Source: Aurantibacter sp034110465 (GTDB taxonomy: Bacteria; Bacteroidota; Bacteroidia; Flavobacteriales; Flavobacteriaceae). Taken from it: 64,000 nucleotides of DNA. Below, piece by piece: positions 1 through 8,274 of this stretch (positions within the stretch are counted from its first letter, which is position 1; every line of letters begins with the position of its first letter). The stretch is from contig JAWUZD010000012.1 of NCBI GenBank assembly GCA_034110465.1, positions 1-64,000 of the forward strand. The letters are read 5' to 3'. A program made the position numbers and the translations under genes. The notes under the pieces were generated by a model. That model saw only the letters and a list, made by a program, of their open reading frames with translations. It made no database searches and was not told where the DNA came from.

Positions 1-737
1 GTTACAATAGAACCTGCACCTTTAAAAGAAGCTGCTGTTCCTTTACCAACATCACCGTAACCACAAACAGTTACACGTTTTCCTGCTAACATAATGTCTG
101 TTGCTCTACGAATTGCATCTACTGCAGATTCTTTACAACCGTATTTATTATCGAATTTAGATTTTGTTACAGAATCGTTAACGTTAATAGCTGGCATTGT
201 TAATGTACCATTTTTAACACGTTCGTATAATCTATGTACTCCAGTTGTAGTTTCTTCAGATAAACCTTTAATTCCTGCTGCTAATTCTGGGTAACGATCT
301 AAAACCATATTAGTTAAATCTCCACCATCATCAAGAATTAAATTTAATGGTTTTCTGTCTTCACCAAAAAATAAGGTTTGCTCAATACACCAGTCAAATT
401 CTTCTTCTGTCATATCTTTCCACGCATAAACTGCAGTTCCTGCTTCTGCAATTGCTGCAGCAGCTTGATCTTGTGTAGAAAATATATTACAAGAACTCCA
501 AGTAACTTCTGCACCTAAAGCTTGTAATGTTTCTATTAAAACAGCTGTTTGAATTGTCATGTGTAAACAACCTGCTATTCTTGAACCTTTTAAAGGTTGC
601 TCGTTTTTATATTCTTCACGTAAAGACATTAAACCTGGCATTTCTGCTTCGGCTAATAAAATTTCTTTTCTTCCCCATGCCGCTAAAGACATATCTTTTA
701 CCTTATTAGGTACGTAAGCTACAGTTTTTGAACTCAT
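1..737 (-). CDS. ahcY: Adenosylhomocysteinase (S-adenosyl-L-homocysteine hydrolase), N-terminal part
   Basis: Hydrolyses S-adenosylhomocysteine to adenosine and homocysteine in the methyl cycle, in the cytosol. I translated the minus strand from the ATG at 737. It runs open to the window edge for about 245 residues, roughly the first half of the usual 430-440. The reading contains VAYVPNKVKDMSLAAWGRKE, the substrate-domain stretch GCLHMTIQTAVLIETL, and the start of the NAD-binding fold with VCGYGDVGKG near the cut. The C-terminal half lies outside the window. The gene diverges from the phosphopantetheinyl transferase gene, with a shared upstream region of about 130 bases. Family assignment is secure from the sequence. 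Confidence 0.95.
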   Translation of the reverse strand, partial: MSSKTVAYVPNKVKDMSLAAWGRKEILLAEAEMPGLMSLREEYKNEQPLKGSRIAGCLHMTIQTAVLIETLQALGAEVTWSSCNIFSTQDQAAAAIAEAGTAVYAWKDMTEEEFDWCIEQTLFFGEDRKPLNLILDDGGDLTNMVLDRYPELAAGIKGLSEETTTGVHRLYERVKNGTLTMPAINVNDSVTKSKFDNKYGCKESAVDAIRRATDIMLAGKRVTVCGYGDVGKGTAASFKGAGSIV

Positions 738-835
738 TTTTTTATTTTGAAATATTATAAGAGAAACAACTTTGCGAATCGCCTTTTAATTGGTTAAATT
801 CGCTACTAAATTATTACTCATGCATTATAGCGGTG

Positions 836-843
836 CAAAGGTA
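836..843 (-). promoter_or_regulatory. Putative -7 box of the ahcY promoter
   Basis: The plus strand reads CAAAGGTA, which on the minus strand is TAccTTTG, a full match to the Bacteroidota -7 consensus TAnnTTTG. It lies about 100 bases upstream of the ahcY start. No clear -33 TTTG is seen at the right distance, so this is a one-box prediction. Confidence 0.45.
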
Positions 844-866
844 AGCAATAACCTTTAGAAAAGTAA

Positions 867-1496
867 ATGCCTCTTTATAAATCCATTACTGTAAATTCAC
901 AAACTACTGTTAAAATCTGGAAGATTGAAGAATCTTTCACGGATTTATTCAATCCAGAACAGCTTAAACCAAGAAGTTTAGAGCGCGTAAATGGGATGAA
1001 AAGTGAGCTACACCAACGTGGATTTTTAAGTGTAAGACAGTTGTTAGCTGAGTTTGGTTATACTGATTTTGACTTGTATTACGACGCTAACGGAAAACCG
1101 CATTTAAAAGATGGAAAAGAGATTTCTGTAACACATTCTTTTACGTTTTCTGCAGTTATTGTGAGTTCTAATAAAGTCGGAATTGATGTTGAGAAGCAAC
1201 GTGATAAAATAACTCGTATAGCAGATAAATTTGTGGATTACGAATTTAAATATCTAAATAAAGAAGCTAAAGATTATATTAATAAGTTAACCGTAATTTG
1301 GTGTATTAAAGAGTCTTTATATAAATTATTTGCAACACCAGGAATGTTGTTTAGAGAACACTTTTTAGTTATTCCTTTTTCTATTGGAGATAAAAACACC
1401 ATAGCTTGGATAGATTACAATGGAGTTAAAAAACGTTATAACACGACATTTTTAGAGTTTGATGGGTTTACTTGTGCATATGCAATTGAAGAATGA
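867..1496 (+). CDS. 4'-phosphopantetheinyl transferase superfamily protein (Sfp/AcpS-like)
   Basis: Would transfer 4'-phosphopantetheine from CoA to a conserved serine of an acyl or peptidyl carrier protein. The 209-residue protein has the two family signatures: GIDVEKQRD near residues 104-112 (the Mg-binding Asp and Glu region) and WCIKESLYKLF near 151-161. Its length fits the Sfp-type group rather than the short AcpS group. The stop codon overlaps the start of the GGGP synthase gene by 4 bases (ATGA), so the two are probably co-translated. No polyketide or peptide synthetase is visible here, so the carrier-protein substrate is unknown. Confidence 0.88.
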   Translation: MPLYKSITVNSQTTVKIWKIEESFTDLFNPEQLKPRSLERVNGMKSELHQRGFLSVRQLLAEFGYTDFDLYYDANGKPHLKDGKEISVTHSFTFSAVIVSSNKVGIDVEKQRDKITRIADKFVDYEFKYLNKEAKDYINKLTVIWCIKESLYKLFATPGMLFREHFLVIPFSIGDKNTIAWIDYNGVKKRYNTTFLEFDGFTCAYAIEE

Positions 1497-2212
1497 AATT
1501 AGTCTTAAAACATATTGAAAAAGCAATTGCTGATAAAAACAAACTATTAGCCGTTTTAATAGATCCTGATAAGTTTATTTTAGATGAATTAGATGCCTTT
1601 CTCTTAAATATTCACAAAACTATTACCACACACATTTTTATTGGCGGTAGTACTGTTGAAGCTAATGTAACACAACAATTAGTTTCTGCTATAAAACATA
1701 AAACTAACTTACCTTTAGTTTTATTCCCTGGAGATGTTACTCAAATTTCTGATAAAGCTGATGCTATTTTGTTTTTATCTTTATTATCTGGTAGAAATTC
1801 AGATTACTTAATTGAGAAACACATACAAAGTGTGCCTTTATTAGAAAAAACCAATTTAGAAGTTATTCCAACAGGTTATATTTTAATTGAAAGTGGTAAA
1901 GAAACAGCCGTACAACGTGTTACCAAAACATTACCATTATCCGATAAAAAGATAATAAGTCAAACAGCAAAAGCAGGTGAATTTCTAGGAATGAAACTTA
2001 TTTATTTAGAAGCTGGAAGTGGTGCAAATTTCCCCGTTGCTTTTGATATTATAACAGAAACTAAAAAACGTCTACAAACACCTTTAATTGTTGGAGGCGG
2101 AATTAAATCTCTACAACAAATAGAAAACGCATACATTGCTGGAGCAGATCTTGTAGTAATTGGTACTGCTTTTGAAGAAAATAAACAGTTTTTTAAAGAA
2201 TTATTAAAATAA
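1493..2212 (+). CDS. Geranylgeranylglyceryl/heptaprenylglyceryl phosphate synthase (PcrB/GGGPS family)
   Basis: Prenyltransferase of TIM-barrel fold that joins a polyprenyl diphosphate to sn-glycerol-1-phosphate. The family is best known from archaeal ether-lipid synthesis but also occurs in Bacteroidota and Firmicutes. The 239 residues carry LAVLIDPDKF near the N-terminus, IFIGGSTVEAN near 47-57, PTGYILIESGKETAV, IYLEAGSGA near 169-177 and PLIVGGGIKS near 195-204, the phosphate-binding loops of the family. It overlaps the preceding gene by 4 bases and is followed after 5 bases by the thiamine-binding protein gene. The prenyl chain length cannot be read from the sequence by eye. Confidence 0.92.
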   Translation: MKLVLKHIEKAIADKNKLLAVLIDPDKFILDELDAFLLNIHKTITTHIFIGGSTVEANVTQQLVSAIKHKTNLPLVLFPGDVTQISDKADAILFLSLLSGRNSDYLIEKHIQSVPLLEKTNLEVIPTGYILIESGKETAVQRVTKTLPLSDKKIISQTAKAGEFLGMKLIYLEAGSGANFPVAFDIITETKKRLQTPLIVGGGIKSLQQIENAYIAGADLVVIGTAFEENKQFFKELLK

Positions 2213-2217
2213 AATAT

Positions 2218-2478
2218 ATGGATATTTCTGTAGAATTAACACTTACACCATTACAAGACAATTTTGAGCCAGCTATAATTCATTTTATAAAAAAACTAAG
2301 AGCTTCTAATTTAGAGATTTTAGAAAATCCATTAAGCACACAAATCTATGGAGATTATGATGTTGTAATGGACCTTCTTAAAACAGAAATTAAAGAAGTG
2401 TTTGAATTAATGGATAAAGGTTTACTTCTTATGAAAATTGTAAAATATGATAGACACGACTATAAACCACATTTTTAA
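2218..2478 (+). CDS. Thiamine-binding protein, MTH1187/YkoF-like family
   Basis: An 86-residue cytosolic protein of ferredoxin-like fold. It opens with DISVELTLTPLQDNFEPAI, a typical first strand and loop of the MTH1187/YkoF group, and has a compact beta-alpha-beta pattern with IYGDYDVVMDLL in the centre. Members bind thiamine or related pyrimidines. It sits 5 bases after the GGGP synthase gene and directly abuts the kinase-like ATPase gene. The TPP-riboswitch-controlled receptor lies about 2.7 kb downstream. Together these favour a role in vitamin B1 handling. The family call is moderately secure; ligand identity is inferred from family and context. Confidence 0.7.
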   Translation: MDISVELTLTPLQDNFEPAIIHFIKKLRASNLEILENPLSTQIYGDYDVVMDLLKTEIKEVFELMDKGLLLMKIVKYDRHDYKPHF

Positions 2479-2487
2479 TTGACAGAA

Positions 2488-3018
2488 ATGTCTAACATAT
2501 TAAAAATTGTTTTTTTTGGGCCTCAAAATACCGGAAAAACAACATTGTGTAAAAAATTAGCTAAAGCCTTTAATTGCGATTTTGTGCCTGAATATGCAAG
2601 ATTATATGCCGAAAATCATAAAAAACTATCCTTTGAAACTGTTTTACCCATTGCAAACGGACAATTACAGTTAGAGGAAGATTATTTACAAAAAGCGGAC
2701 TCTATTTTATTTTTTGATACTAACATAGTAGAGACCTTAGTCTATTCAGATATTTACTATAACAAAACACCTATAGAATTAGAAAAAATGGTAAAAACAC
2801 AAACCTACACTTTGTATTTTTTGCCTTATATTGACGTTTCTTGGAAAAATGATTCTATCAGAGATTTATCTAATAATAGACAAGAACACTACAATCGTTT
2901 TAAACAAGAGCTTACAAGTAGAAAACTAGAATTTATAGAATTAAAAGGCGATTTAAAAACTCGTTTTTTAACTGCTAAAAAAGAAATAAACCTATTATTA
3001 CAACAACGTGGAATTTAG
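2488..3018 (+). CDS. NadR/Ttd14-like AAA-type ATPase, putative nucleoside or vitamin kinase
   Basis: A P-loop NTPase of about 176 residues. Its first strand is followed by the Walker A motif GPQNTGKTTL. VPEYARLYAENH is the conserved E-Y-AR segment of NadR ribosylnicotinamide-kinase-like domains, and SILFFDTNIVETLVYS is the Walker B-like D-T-[DN] region. No nucleotidyltransferase domain is present, so it resembles the isolated kinase half of NadR. A TTG at 2479 is in frame, but I prefer the ATG at 2488, which gives a normal short N-terminus. Its neighbour is a thiamine-binding protein, so the substrate may be thiamine rather than nicotinamide riboside; this is inference. Confidence 0.72.
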   Translation: MSNILKIVFFGPQNTGKTTLCKKLAKAFNCDFVPEYARLYAENHKKLSFETVLPIANGQLQLEEDYLQKADSILFFDTNIVETLVYSDIYYNKTPIELEKMVKTQTYTLYFLPYIDVSWKNDSIRDLSNNRQEHYNRFKQELTSRKLEFIELKGDLKTRFLTAKKEINLLLQQRGI

Positions 3019-4558
3019 TCAAGAAGACATACAATATATTAACTCTAAAGGTCTAAGCTTAGATCTGATTGAATCGCAATTACAAACGTTTCAAGCTGGA
3101 TTGCCGTTTATTAATTTAAAATCGGCTGCAACACTTAATGATGGTGTTATAAAATTAACAAAAAAACAAGAACAACAATATGTTTCGTTTTTTAATGCTA
3201 ATAAAGAGGAAATATCTATTCTTAAATTTGTTCCAGCATCTGGTGCAGCAACCAGAATGTTTAAGTTTCTATTTAATTTTATAAAAACCTATAACCATAA
3301 AAAATCATCGATTAACGCTTATGTAAATAAATTTAACGCGACAGAATTAGCGGTATTTATGGTTGGCATAGAGAAGTTGCCATTTTACAAAACCGTAATT
3401 AGTTCAACTAAAATATATTTCAAAAATTACGATTCACTTTCTAGGGATAACAAAGTAGTTGCTTTTATAAAAACAATGCTAGATGAAGATAAGCTGGATT
3501 ATAGTAACTTTCCAAAAGGCTTATTACCTTTTCATAATTATCAAAATGTTATAGCAAATGCATTTGAAGAGCATTTATACGAAGCTGCACTTTATGCAAC
3601 ATCAAATAAAAAGGCCAAACTTCATTTTACTATTTCTGAAAAACATCTGGAGCAATTTAAAGCCGCTTTTAAAGACAAACAAGCAGCCATTGAAGCTAAA
3701 ACAAATGTTTGTTTTGATATTTCATTTTCTTTTCAGTCTGAAAAAACAGATACAATAGCGGTTTCTTCAAAATTAAAACCTTTTAGAGACGAAGAAGACA
3801 AACTTCACTTTAGACCTTCAGGTCACGGCGCATTATTACAAAATTTGAATAAGCTAAATGAAGATCTTATCTTTATTAAAAACATAGATAACGTTGTCGT
3901 TTCTAAATATAAAAAAGACATTGCTAACTATAAAAAAATATTAGCAGGTTTACTTTTAAGCTTACAGAATAAGAGTTTTGATTTTATGCAAAAAATTGAA
4001 ACGAAGAAATTATCAGAGCTCGAAATAGTTGAAATTGCAGAATTTTTAAGACGACAATTAAACGTTATTATTTCATCTGAATTCGAAAAATATTCAACTA
4101 AATATCAAATAGAATATTTAAAGGAAAAATTAAACAAACCTATACGAGTTTGTGGTATGGTTAAAAATGAAGGCGAACCTGGCGGCGGACCTTTTTGGGT
4201 CTGGAATAGTATTGGAACAATTAGTTTACAAATTGTAGAATCTGCACAAATAGACTTAAACAATTTAGCGCAGAAACAAATAATTGAAAATGCTACACAT
4301 TTTAACCCAGTAGATATTGTTTGTGGGATAAAAGACTATAAAGGAAATGCTTTTAATCTTGAAAATTTTGTTGATAAAAACACGGGGTTTATAACTAACA
4401 AAACACGTTTGGGAAAAACTATAAAAGCATTAGAACTACCTGGTTTATGGAATGGAAGTATGGCTAATTGGAATAATGTTTTTGTTGAAGTTCCTATTCT
4501 TACTTTTAACCCTGTAAAAACAGTTAACGACTTACTTAAACCTGCACACCAATTATAA
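3008..4558 (+). CDS. DUF4301 family protein
   Basis: A 516-residue protein of unknown function, typical of Bacteroidota. Visible conserved stretches are ILKFVPASGAATRMFKFLF near residues 75-93, HFRPSGHGALLQNLN in the middle, and RVCGMVKNEGEPGGGPFWVW around 379-398. The family resembles sugar nucleotidyltransferase-like folds, but I see no proof of activity. The start is GTG and overlaps the end of the kinase-like gene by 11 bases, so translational coupling is likely. The stop overlaps the start of the ArfB-like gene by one base (TAATG). The gene is part of the run that begins with the phosphopantetheinyl transferase. Confidence 0.85.
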   Translation: MEFSQEDIQYINSKGLSLDLIESQLQTFQAGLPFINLKSAATLNDGVIKLTKKQEQQYVSFFNANKEEISILKFVPASGAATRMFKFLFNFIKTYNHKKSSINAYVNKFNATELAVFMVGIEKLPFYKTVISSTKIYFKNYDSLSRDNKVVAFIKTMLDEDKLDYSNFPKGLLPFHNYQNVIANAFEEHLYEAALYATSNKKAKLHFTISEKHLEQFKAAFKDKQAAIEAKTNVCFDISFSFQSEKTDTIAVSSKLKPFRDEEDKLHFRPSGHGALLQNLNKLNEDLIFIKNIDNVVVSKYKKDIANYKKILAGLLLSLQNKSFDFMQKIETKKLSELEIVEIAEFLRRQLNVIISSEFEKYSTKYQIEYLKEKLNKPIRVCGMVKNEGEPGGGPFWVWNSIGTISLQIVESAQIDLNNLAQKQIIENATHFNPVDIVCGIKDYKGNAFNLENFVDKNTGFITNKTRLGKTIKALELPGLWNGSMANWNNVFVEVPILTFNPVKTVNDLLKPAHQL

Positions 4559-4959
4559 TGCTTAATCAAGAAGCTATAATAAAAGAATGCATTTTTAAGG
4601 CTACAACTAGCTCTGGTTCTGGCGGACAACACGTTAATAAAGTAGCAACTAGAGTAGAGTTATATTTTAACATAGATGATTCTAAATATTTGTCTATAAG
4701 ACAAAAAAACAGACTTAAATCTAAGCTAAAACTTACTAAAGAAAACATATTAGTTTTATCTTCTCAAGAAACTAGAAGTCAGTATAAAAACAAGAATTTA
4801 GTTATAAAAAAGTTATTTTTCATTCTTACAAGCTCATTAAAAGTAACTAAATATAGAATCCCTACAAAAACACCAAAATCGGTAAAAATTAAACGCTTAA
4901 AAAACAAGAAAATTAAGTCTGAACAAAAATCGAATAGAAGAAAACCAGATTTAAACTAA
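4558..4959 (+). CDS. arfB: Alternative ribosome-rescue factor ArfB-like (class I release-factor GGQ domain)
   Basis: Peptidyl-tRNA hydrolase expected to free ribosomes stalled without a stop codon. The 133 residues carry the catalytic loop GSGGQHVNKVATRVEL with GGQ at about 22-24, and have no stop-codon-recognition domain. The C-terminal third is strongly basic (KSVKIKRLKNKKIKSEQK), as expected for the tail that enters the empty mRNA channel. It is translationally coupled to the DUF4301 gene by TAATG. It is the last gene before the TPP riboswitch and its promoter. Confidence 0.88.
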   Translation: MLNQEAIIKECIFKATTSSGSGGQHVNKVATRVELYFNIDDSKYLSIRQKNRLKSKLKLTKENILVLSSQETRSQYKNKNLVIKKLFFILTSSLKVTKYRIPTKTPKSVKIKRLKNKKIKSEQKSNRRKPDLN

Positions 4960-4979
4960 AAAAAATTAAAGAAACTTTA

Positions 4980-5009
4980 TTTGTAATTCAAAAAACGTAA
5001 CTACATTTG
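4980..5009 (+). promoter_or_regulatory. Bacteroidota-type promoter of the thiamine receptor mRNA
   Basis: TTTG at 4980-4983 and TACATTTG at 5002-5009 are separated by 18 bases. This matches the Bacteroidota primary-sigma consensus TTTG-N17-23-TAnnTTTG. Transcription would start about 10 bases before the TPP aptamer. Confidence 0.75.
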
Positions 5010-5019
5010 CAGCGTTCTC

Positions 5020-5124
5020 AAAAAAGGGGTGCTTTTTTTAGTTAATAGTTTTGCTTTTAACTTTAATTGGCTGAGATCATACCCAATGAACCTGGGCAGG
5101 TAATGCTGCTAAGGGACTATTGAC
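5020..5124 (+). ncRNA. TPP riboswitch (THI element)
   Basis: The sequence shows the classic TPP aptamer blocks in order: GGGGTGC at 5026-5032, CTGAGATCATACCC at 5071-5084, GAACCTGGGCAGG at 5088-5100, TAATGCT at 5101-5107 and AAGGGA near 5111-5116. It lies between the promoter and the start of the TonB-dependent receptor, about 100 bases before the chosen ATG. It is expected to repress that gene when thiamine pyrophosphate is plentiful. The mechanism (termination or translation) is not clear by eye. Confidence 0.95.
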
Positions 5125-5225
5125 ACTTGTAACCACAATAGACGTATTGTTGTTTGCACCATTTATTTATAAACCATTAAAGAATAATGACCTCTTTTTA
5201 TTCGATTAACATTTATGTAATCGAT

Positions 5226-7421
5226 ATGAAAAACACTTTTCTTTTTTTAGCACTGCTTGTGCTAACCGTCACAATTCAAGCTCAAAACACTGAGCAAAAT
5301 CTGCAAACCATTCAAGATTCTACCAAGGTAGAAATCTTAGATGAAGTATTAGTAAAATCCGTAAGAGTAGATGCAGATTCACCTATTACACACACCAATG
5401 TTTCTAAAAAAGATTTAGAAACTCGCAATTTAGGACAAGATATTCCAATTTTATTAAATTATTTACCTTCTGTTGTAACGACTAGTGATGCTGGTTCTGG
5501 AATTGGTTACACGGGTATTAGAATTCGTGGAGTTAGTGGAGAATCTACTAATATTACAATTAACGGTATTCCTTATAATGATGCTGAGAGCTTAGGAACA
5601 TTTTGGGTGAATTTACCAGACTTTTCTTCATCTGTAGAAAGTTTACAAGTCCAACGTGGTGTTGGAACCTCTACAAATGGTTCTGGTGCTTTTGGAGCAA
5701 GTATTAATATTTTGACTAACAACCAAAATAAAGAAGCTTCGGCCTCAACATCTCATTCTGTAGGAAGTTTTGGAACTATTAAAAACAACGTTCAGTTTGG
5801 AACTGGATTATTAAATAATAGATTTGAAGTTTCTGGTCGTTTATCAAAAATTAAATCAGATGGATTTATAGATCGCGCTTCTTCAGATTTAAAATCTTAT
5901 TTCTTACAAGGTTCTTATAAAGACGATAATCGTTTAATTAAAGCCTTAGTTTTTGGTGGTGGAGAAAAAACATATCAAGCATGGTATGGCGTAGATGTTT
6001 TTACTATTGATGATGACAGAACGGCTAATATTGCTGGGACTATTATGGATGATGCTGGAAATCTTGAAGGTTATTACGATAACCAAGTAGATGACTACAA
6101 ACAAGACCATTATCAACTACATTGGAACGAAAAATTTAATAATCAATTATCTTTAAATGTAGGTTTAAACTATACGTATGGTCGTGGTTTTTACGAGGAA
6201 TATATTGATAATTACTTTTATACTAACGTGTTTTTCTCTGACGATTCTCAATTTTCACATTTAGGATTGAACTCATTTACAAATAATGGAACTACTATTG
6301 AAAGCATGGATTACATTCGTCAAAAATGGCTAGATAATGATTTTTATGTAGTTAACACAAGTTTAAATTATAAGAACGAAAAACTTGATTTAGTTTCAGG
6401 TATATCATACAGCCAATATAGAGGTGAAAGTTTTGGAGAAGTTATTTGGTCTGAATATGCTAAAGATTTAGAGATAGATAAAGGTTATAGGTATTATTTC
6501 AGCGAAAGTAAAAAAGAAGATTTCAGTGTTTTTAGTAAAGCAACTTATAAGTTAAACGAAAAATTAAGTTTATTTGGAGACCTACAATATAGAATTGTAG
6601 ATTATAAAATAAACGGAACATTGTCTGACCGATCTGCTATTAGTTTAGATAAATCTTTTGGTTTCTTCAATCCAAAAACTGGTATTAGTTATAATCTAAA
6701 TAATAAAAACAACTTTTACTTCTCTTACGCTAGAGCAAATAGAGAACCTAGTAGAAATGATTTTGAGAACAATCCTGATGTAAAAGCTGAAGAATTAAAC
6801 GATTTCGAATTAGGATATAGATATAACAACACTAAATATAGACTTAATGCTAACATTTACTATATGGCATATAATGAACAGTTAGTTTTAACTGGAGCTC
6901 TTGATGATGTTGGTGCGCCAATTAGAGATAATGCAGGGAAAAGTTACAGATTAGGTTTAGAATTAGATGGCGCTATAGCATTAAGTAAAAAAATTACATT
7001 ACAATCTAATCTAACCTTAAGTGAAAATAAAAATTTAAACGAAGGTCAGTTTTTAAATGGAGAAGAGCTTGGAAAAACAGATATTGCTTATTCTCCAGCA
7101 ATTGTAACTAGTACTTCATTATCGTATAATCCAATTAGCAAACTTACGCTTACAGCTATTAATAAATATGTGGACGAGCAATTAATGAATAATATTGAAG
7201 ATCAAGACTCTATTTTAGATGGTTATAATACCGTAGACTTTAATATTGCTTATGAAATTAAACCAAAATCTATATTTAAATCTATTTTATTAAGCGGTGT
7301 TTTTAATAATGTATTAGATAGAGAATATAATGGTAATGGATTTGATTATGGTGGTGGATTCTATGTGTTTTATCCGCAAGCAGGAACTAATTTTTTATTA
7401 GGAGCAACACTCAATTTTTAA
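5226..7421 (+). CDS. TonB-dependent outer-membrane receptor, probably for thiamine
   Basis: An outer-membrane beta-barrel transporter of about 731 residues. I chose the ATG at 5226 because it begins a normal signal peptide (MKNTFLFLALLVLTVTIQAQ); an in-frame ATG at 5187 would add 13 residues before it. The plug domain follows, with DIPILLNYLPSVVTTSD and GIRIRGVSGESTNITINGIP, then a long barrel ending in the terminal aromatic GATLNF. No N-terminal carboxypeptidase-like domain is seen. The TPP riboswitch in its leader points to thiamine or a thiamine precursor as substrate. A strong terminator follows the stop. Confidence 0.93.
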   Translation: MKNTFLFLALLVLTVTIQAQNTEQNLQTIQDSTKVEILDEVLVKSVRVDADSPITHTNVSKKDLETRNLGQDIPILLNYLPSVVTTSDAGSGIGYTGIRIRGVSGESTNITINGIPYNDAESLGTFWVNLPDFSSSVESLQVQRGVGTSTNGSGAFGASINILTNNQNKEASASTSHSVGSFGTIKNNVQFGTGLLNNRFEVSGRLSKIKSDGFIDRASSDLKSYFLQGSYKDDNRLIKALVFGGGEKTYQAWYGVDVFTIDDDRTANIAGTIMDDAGNLEGYYDNQVDDYKQDHYQLHWNEKFNNQLSLNVGLNYTYGRGFYEEYIDNYFYTNVFFSDDSQFSHLGLNSFTNNGTTIESMDYIRQKWLDNDFYVVNTSLNYKNEKLDLVSGISYSQYRGESFGEVIWSEYAKDLEIDKGYRYYFSESKKEDFSVFSKATYKLNEKLSLFGDLQYRIVDYKINGTLSDRSAISLDKSFGFFNPKTGISYNLNNKNNFYFSYARANREPSRNDFENNPDVKAEELNDFELGYRYNNTKYRLNANIYYMAYNEQLVLTGALDDVGAPIRDNAGKSYRLGLELDGAIALSKKITLQSNLTLSENKNLNEGQFLNGEELGKTDIAYSPAIVTSTSLSYNPISKLTLTAINKYVDEQLMNNIEDQDSILDGYNTVDFNIAYEIKPKSIFKSILLSGVFNNVLDREYNGNGFDYGGGFYVFYPQAGTNFLLGATLNF

Positions 7422-7442
7422 ACATTCAAGACTTATTCAAAC

Positions 7443-7474
7443 AAAAAAAGCGAACCAATTGGTTCGCTTTTTTT
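7443..7474. terminator. Bidirectional intrinsic terminator
   Basis: A perfect 16-bp inverted repeat, AAAAAAAGCGAACCAA with its complement, flanked by A and T runs. It separates the convergent TonB receptor and hemD genes and can serve both strands. Confidence 0.9.
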
Positions 7475-7494
7475 ATATCAGTAAAAATACTAAT

Positions 7495-8247
7495 CTATTT
7501 TTTATTTGCTTCTTTTATATATTTGGCTAAAGCCATTGTCATACTGGGTGTTTCTGGTGTTGGAGCAGCAATATCTACACGTAAACCTTTAGCTTCTACT
7601 GCTTTTATAGTGGTAGTTCCAAATACAGCAATACGAGTATCGTTTTGTTTAAAATCTGGGTAATTATGAAATAAAGAATCAATTCCACTAGGACTAAAAA
7701 AGACTAAAATATCATAAGTTACATTTTCCAAATCGGATAAATCACTTATAACAGTTCTATAAAAAGTACCTTGTGTCCATTTAATTTTTAAACCATCAAG
7801 TAATTCTGGTATTTCTGGTTTTACTTTATCTGTTGCTGGTAATAAAAACGATTCGTCTTTATATTTTTTTATTAATGGAATTAACTCAGAAAAAGTTCTT
7901 TTACCAACGTAAATTTTACGCTTTCTATAAACAACATATTTCTGTAGGTAATATGCAACAGCTTCAGATTGACAAAAGTAACGCATAGTATCTGGCACCT
8001 TAAAACGCATTTCTTCTGCAACTCTAAAAAAATGATCAACTGCGTTTCTACTTGTTAAAATTATAGCAGTAAAATTATTTAAATCAATTTTTTCTTGTCT
8101 AATTTCTTTCGAAGGAACACCTTCCACATGAATAAAAGGTCTAAAATCTATTTTAACTTTATATTTCTCTGAAAGATCAAAATAAGGAGAATTCTCTATT
8201 TTAGGTTCTGGTTGTGAAACAAGTATTGTTTTAACTTTCATAGTCAT
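7495..8247 (-). CDS. hemD: Uroporphyrinogen-III synthase
   Basis: Cyclises hydroxymethylbilane to uroporphyrinogen III in haem synthesis. The protein has the two-domain HemD pattern: KTILVSQPEP at the start, ILTSRNAVDHFF in the first domain, then FYRTVISDLSDLE and DILVFFSPSGIDSLF in the second, ending with AVFGTTTIKAVEAKG. In-frame starts exist at 8262, 8247 and 8241; the family usually begins just before the KTILVSQP strand, so I favour 8247 or 8241. It lies downstream of the DUF4271 gene on the same strand, a common Flavobacteriia pairing. Confidence 0.88.
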   Translation of the reverse strand: MTMKVKTILVSQPEPKIENSPYFDLSEKYKVKIDFRPFIHVEGVPSKEIRQEKIDLNNFTAIILTSRNAVDHFFRVAEEMRFKVPDTMRYFCQSEAVAYYLQKYVVYRKRKIYVGKRTFSELIPLIKKYKDESFLLPATDKVKPEIPELLDGLKIKWTQGTFYRTVISDLSDLENVTYDILVFFSPSGIDSLFHNYPDFKQNDTRIAVFGTTTIKAVEAKGLRVDIAAPTPETPSMTMALAKYIKEANKK

Positions 8248-8274
8248 CTGCTTTTGTAACACGTAGTTTATAAA

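Noticed and set aside
738..835. SAM or SAH riboswitch in the ahcY leader
   Set aside because: A GCGAAT/ATTCGC stem can be drawn, but none of the known SAM or SAH aptamer consensus blocks are present.
2479..2487. TTG start 9 bases upstream of the NadR-like ATPase ATG
   Set aside because: It adds three residues, directly abuts the previous stop and has no advantage over the ATG at 2488, which begins the expected N-terminus.
5187..5225. Upstream ATG for the TonB-dependent receptor
   Set aside because: It would place 13 extra residues before an otherwise normal signal peptide starting at 5226.
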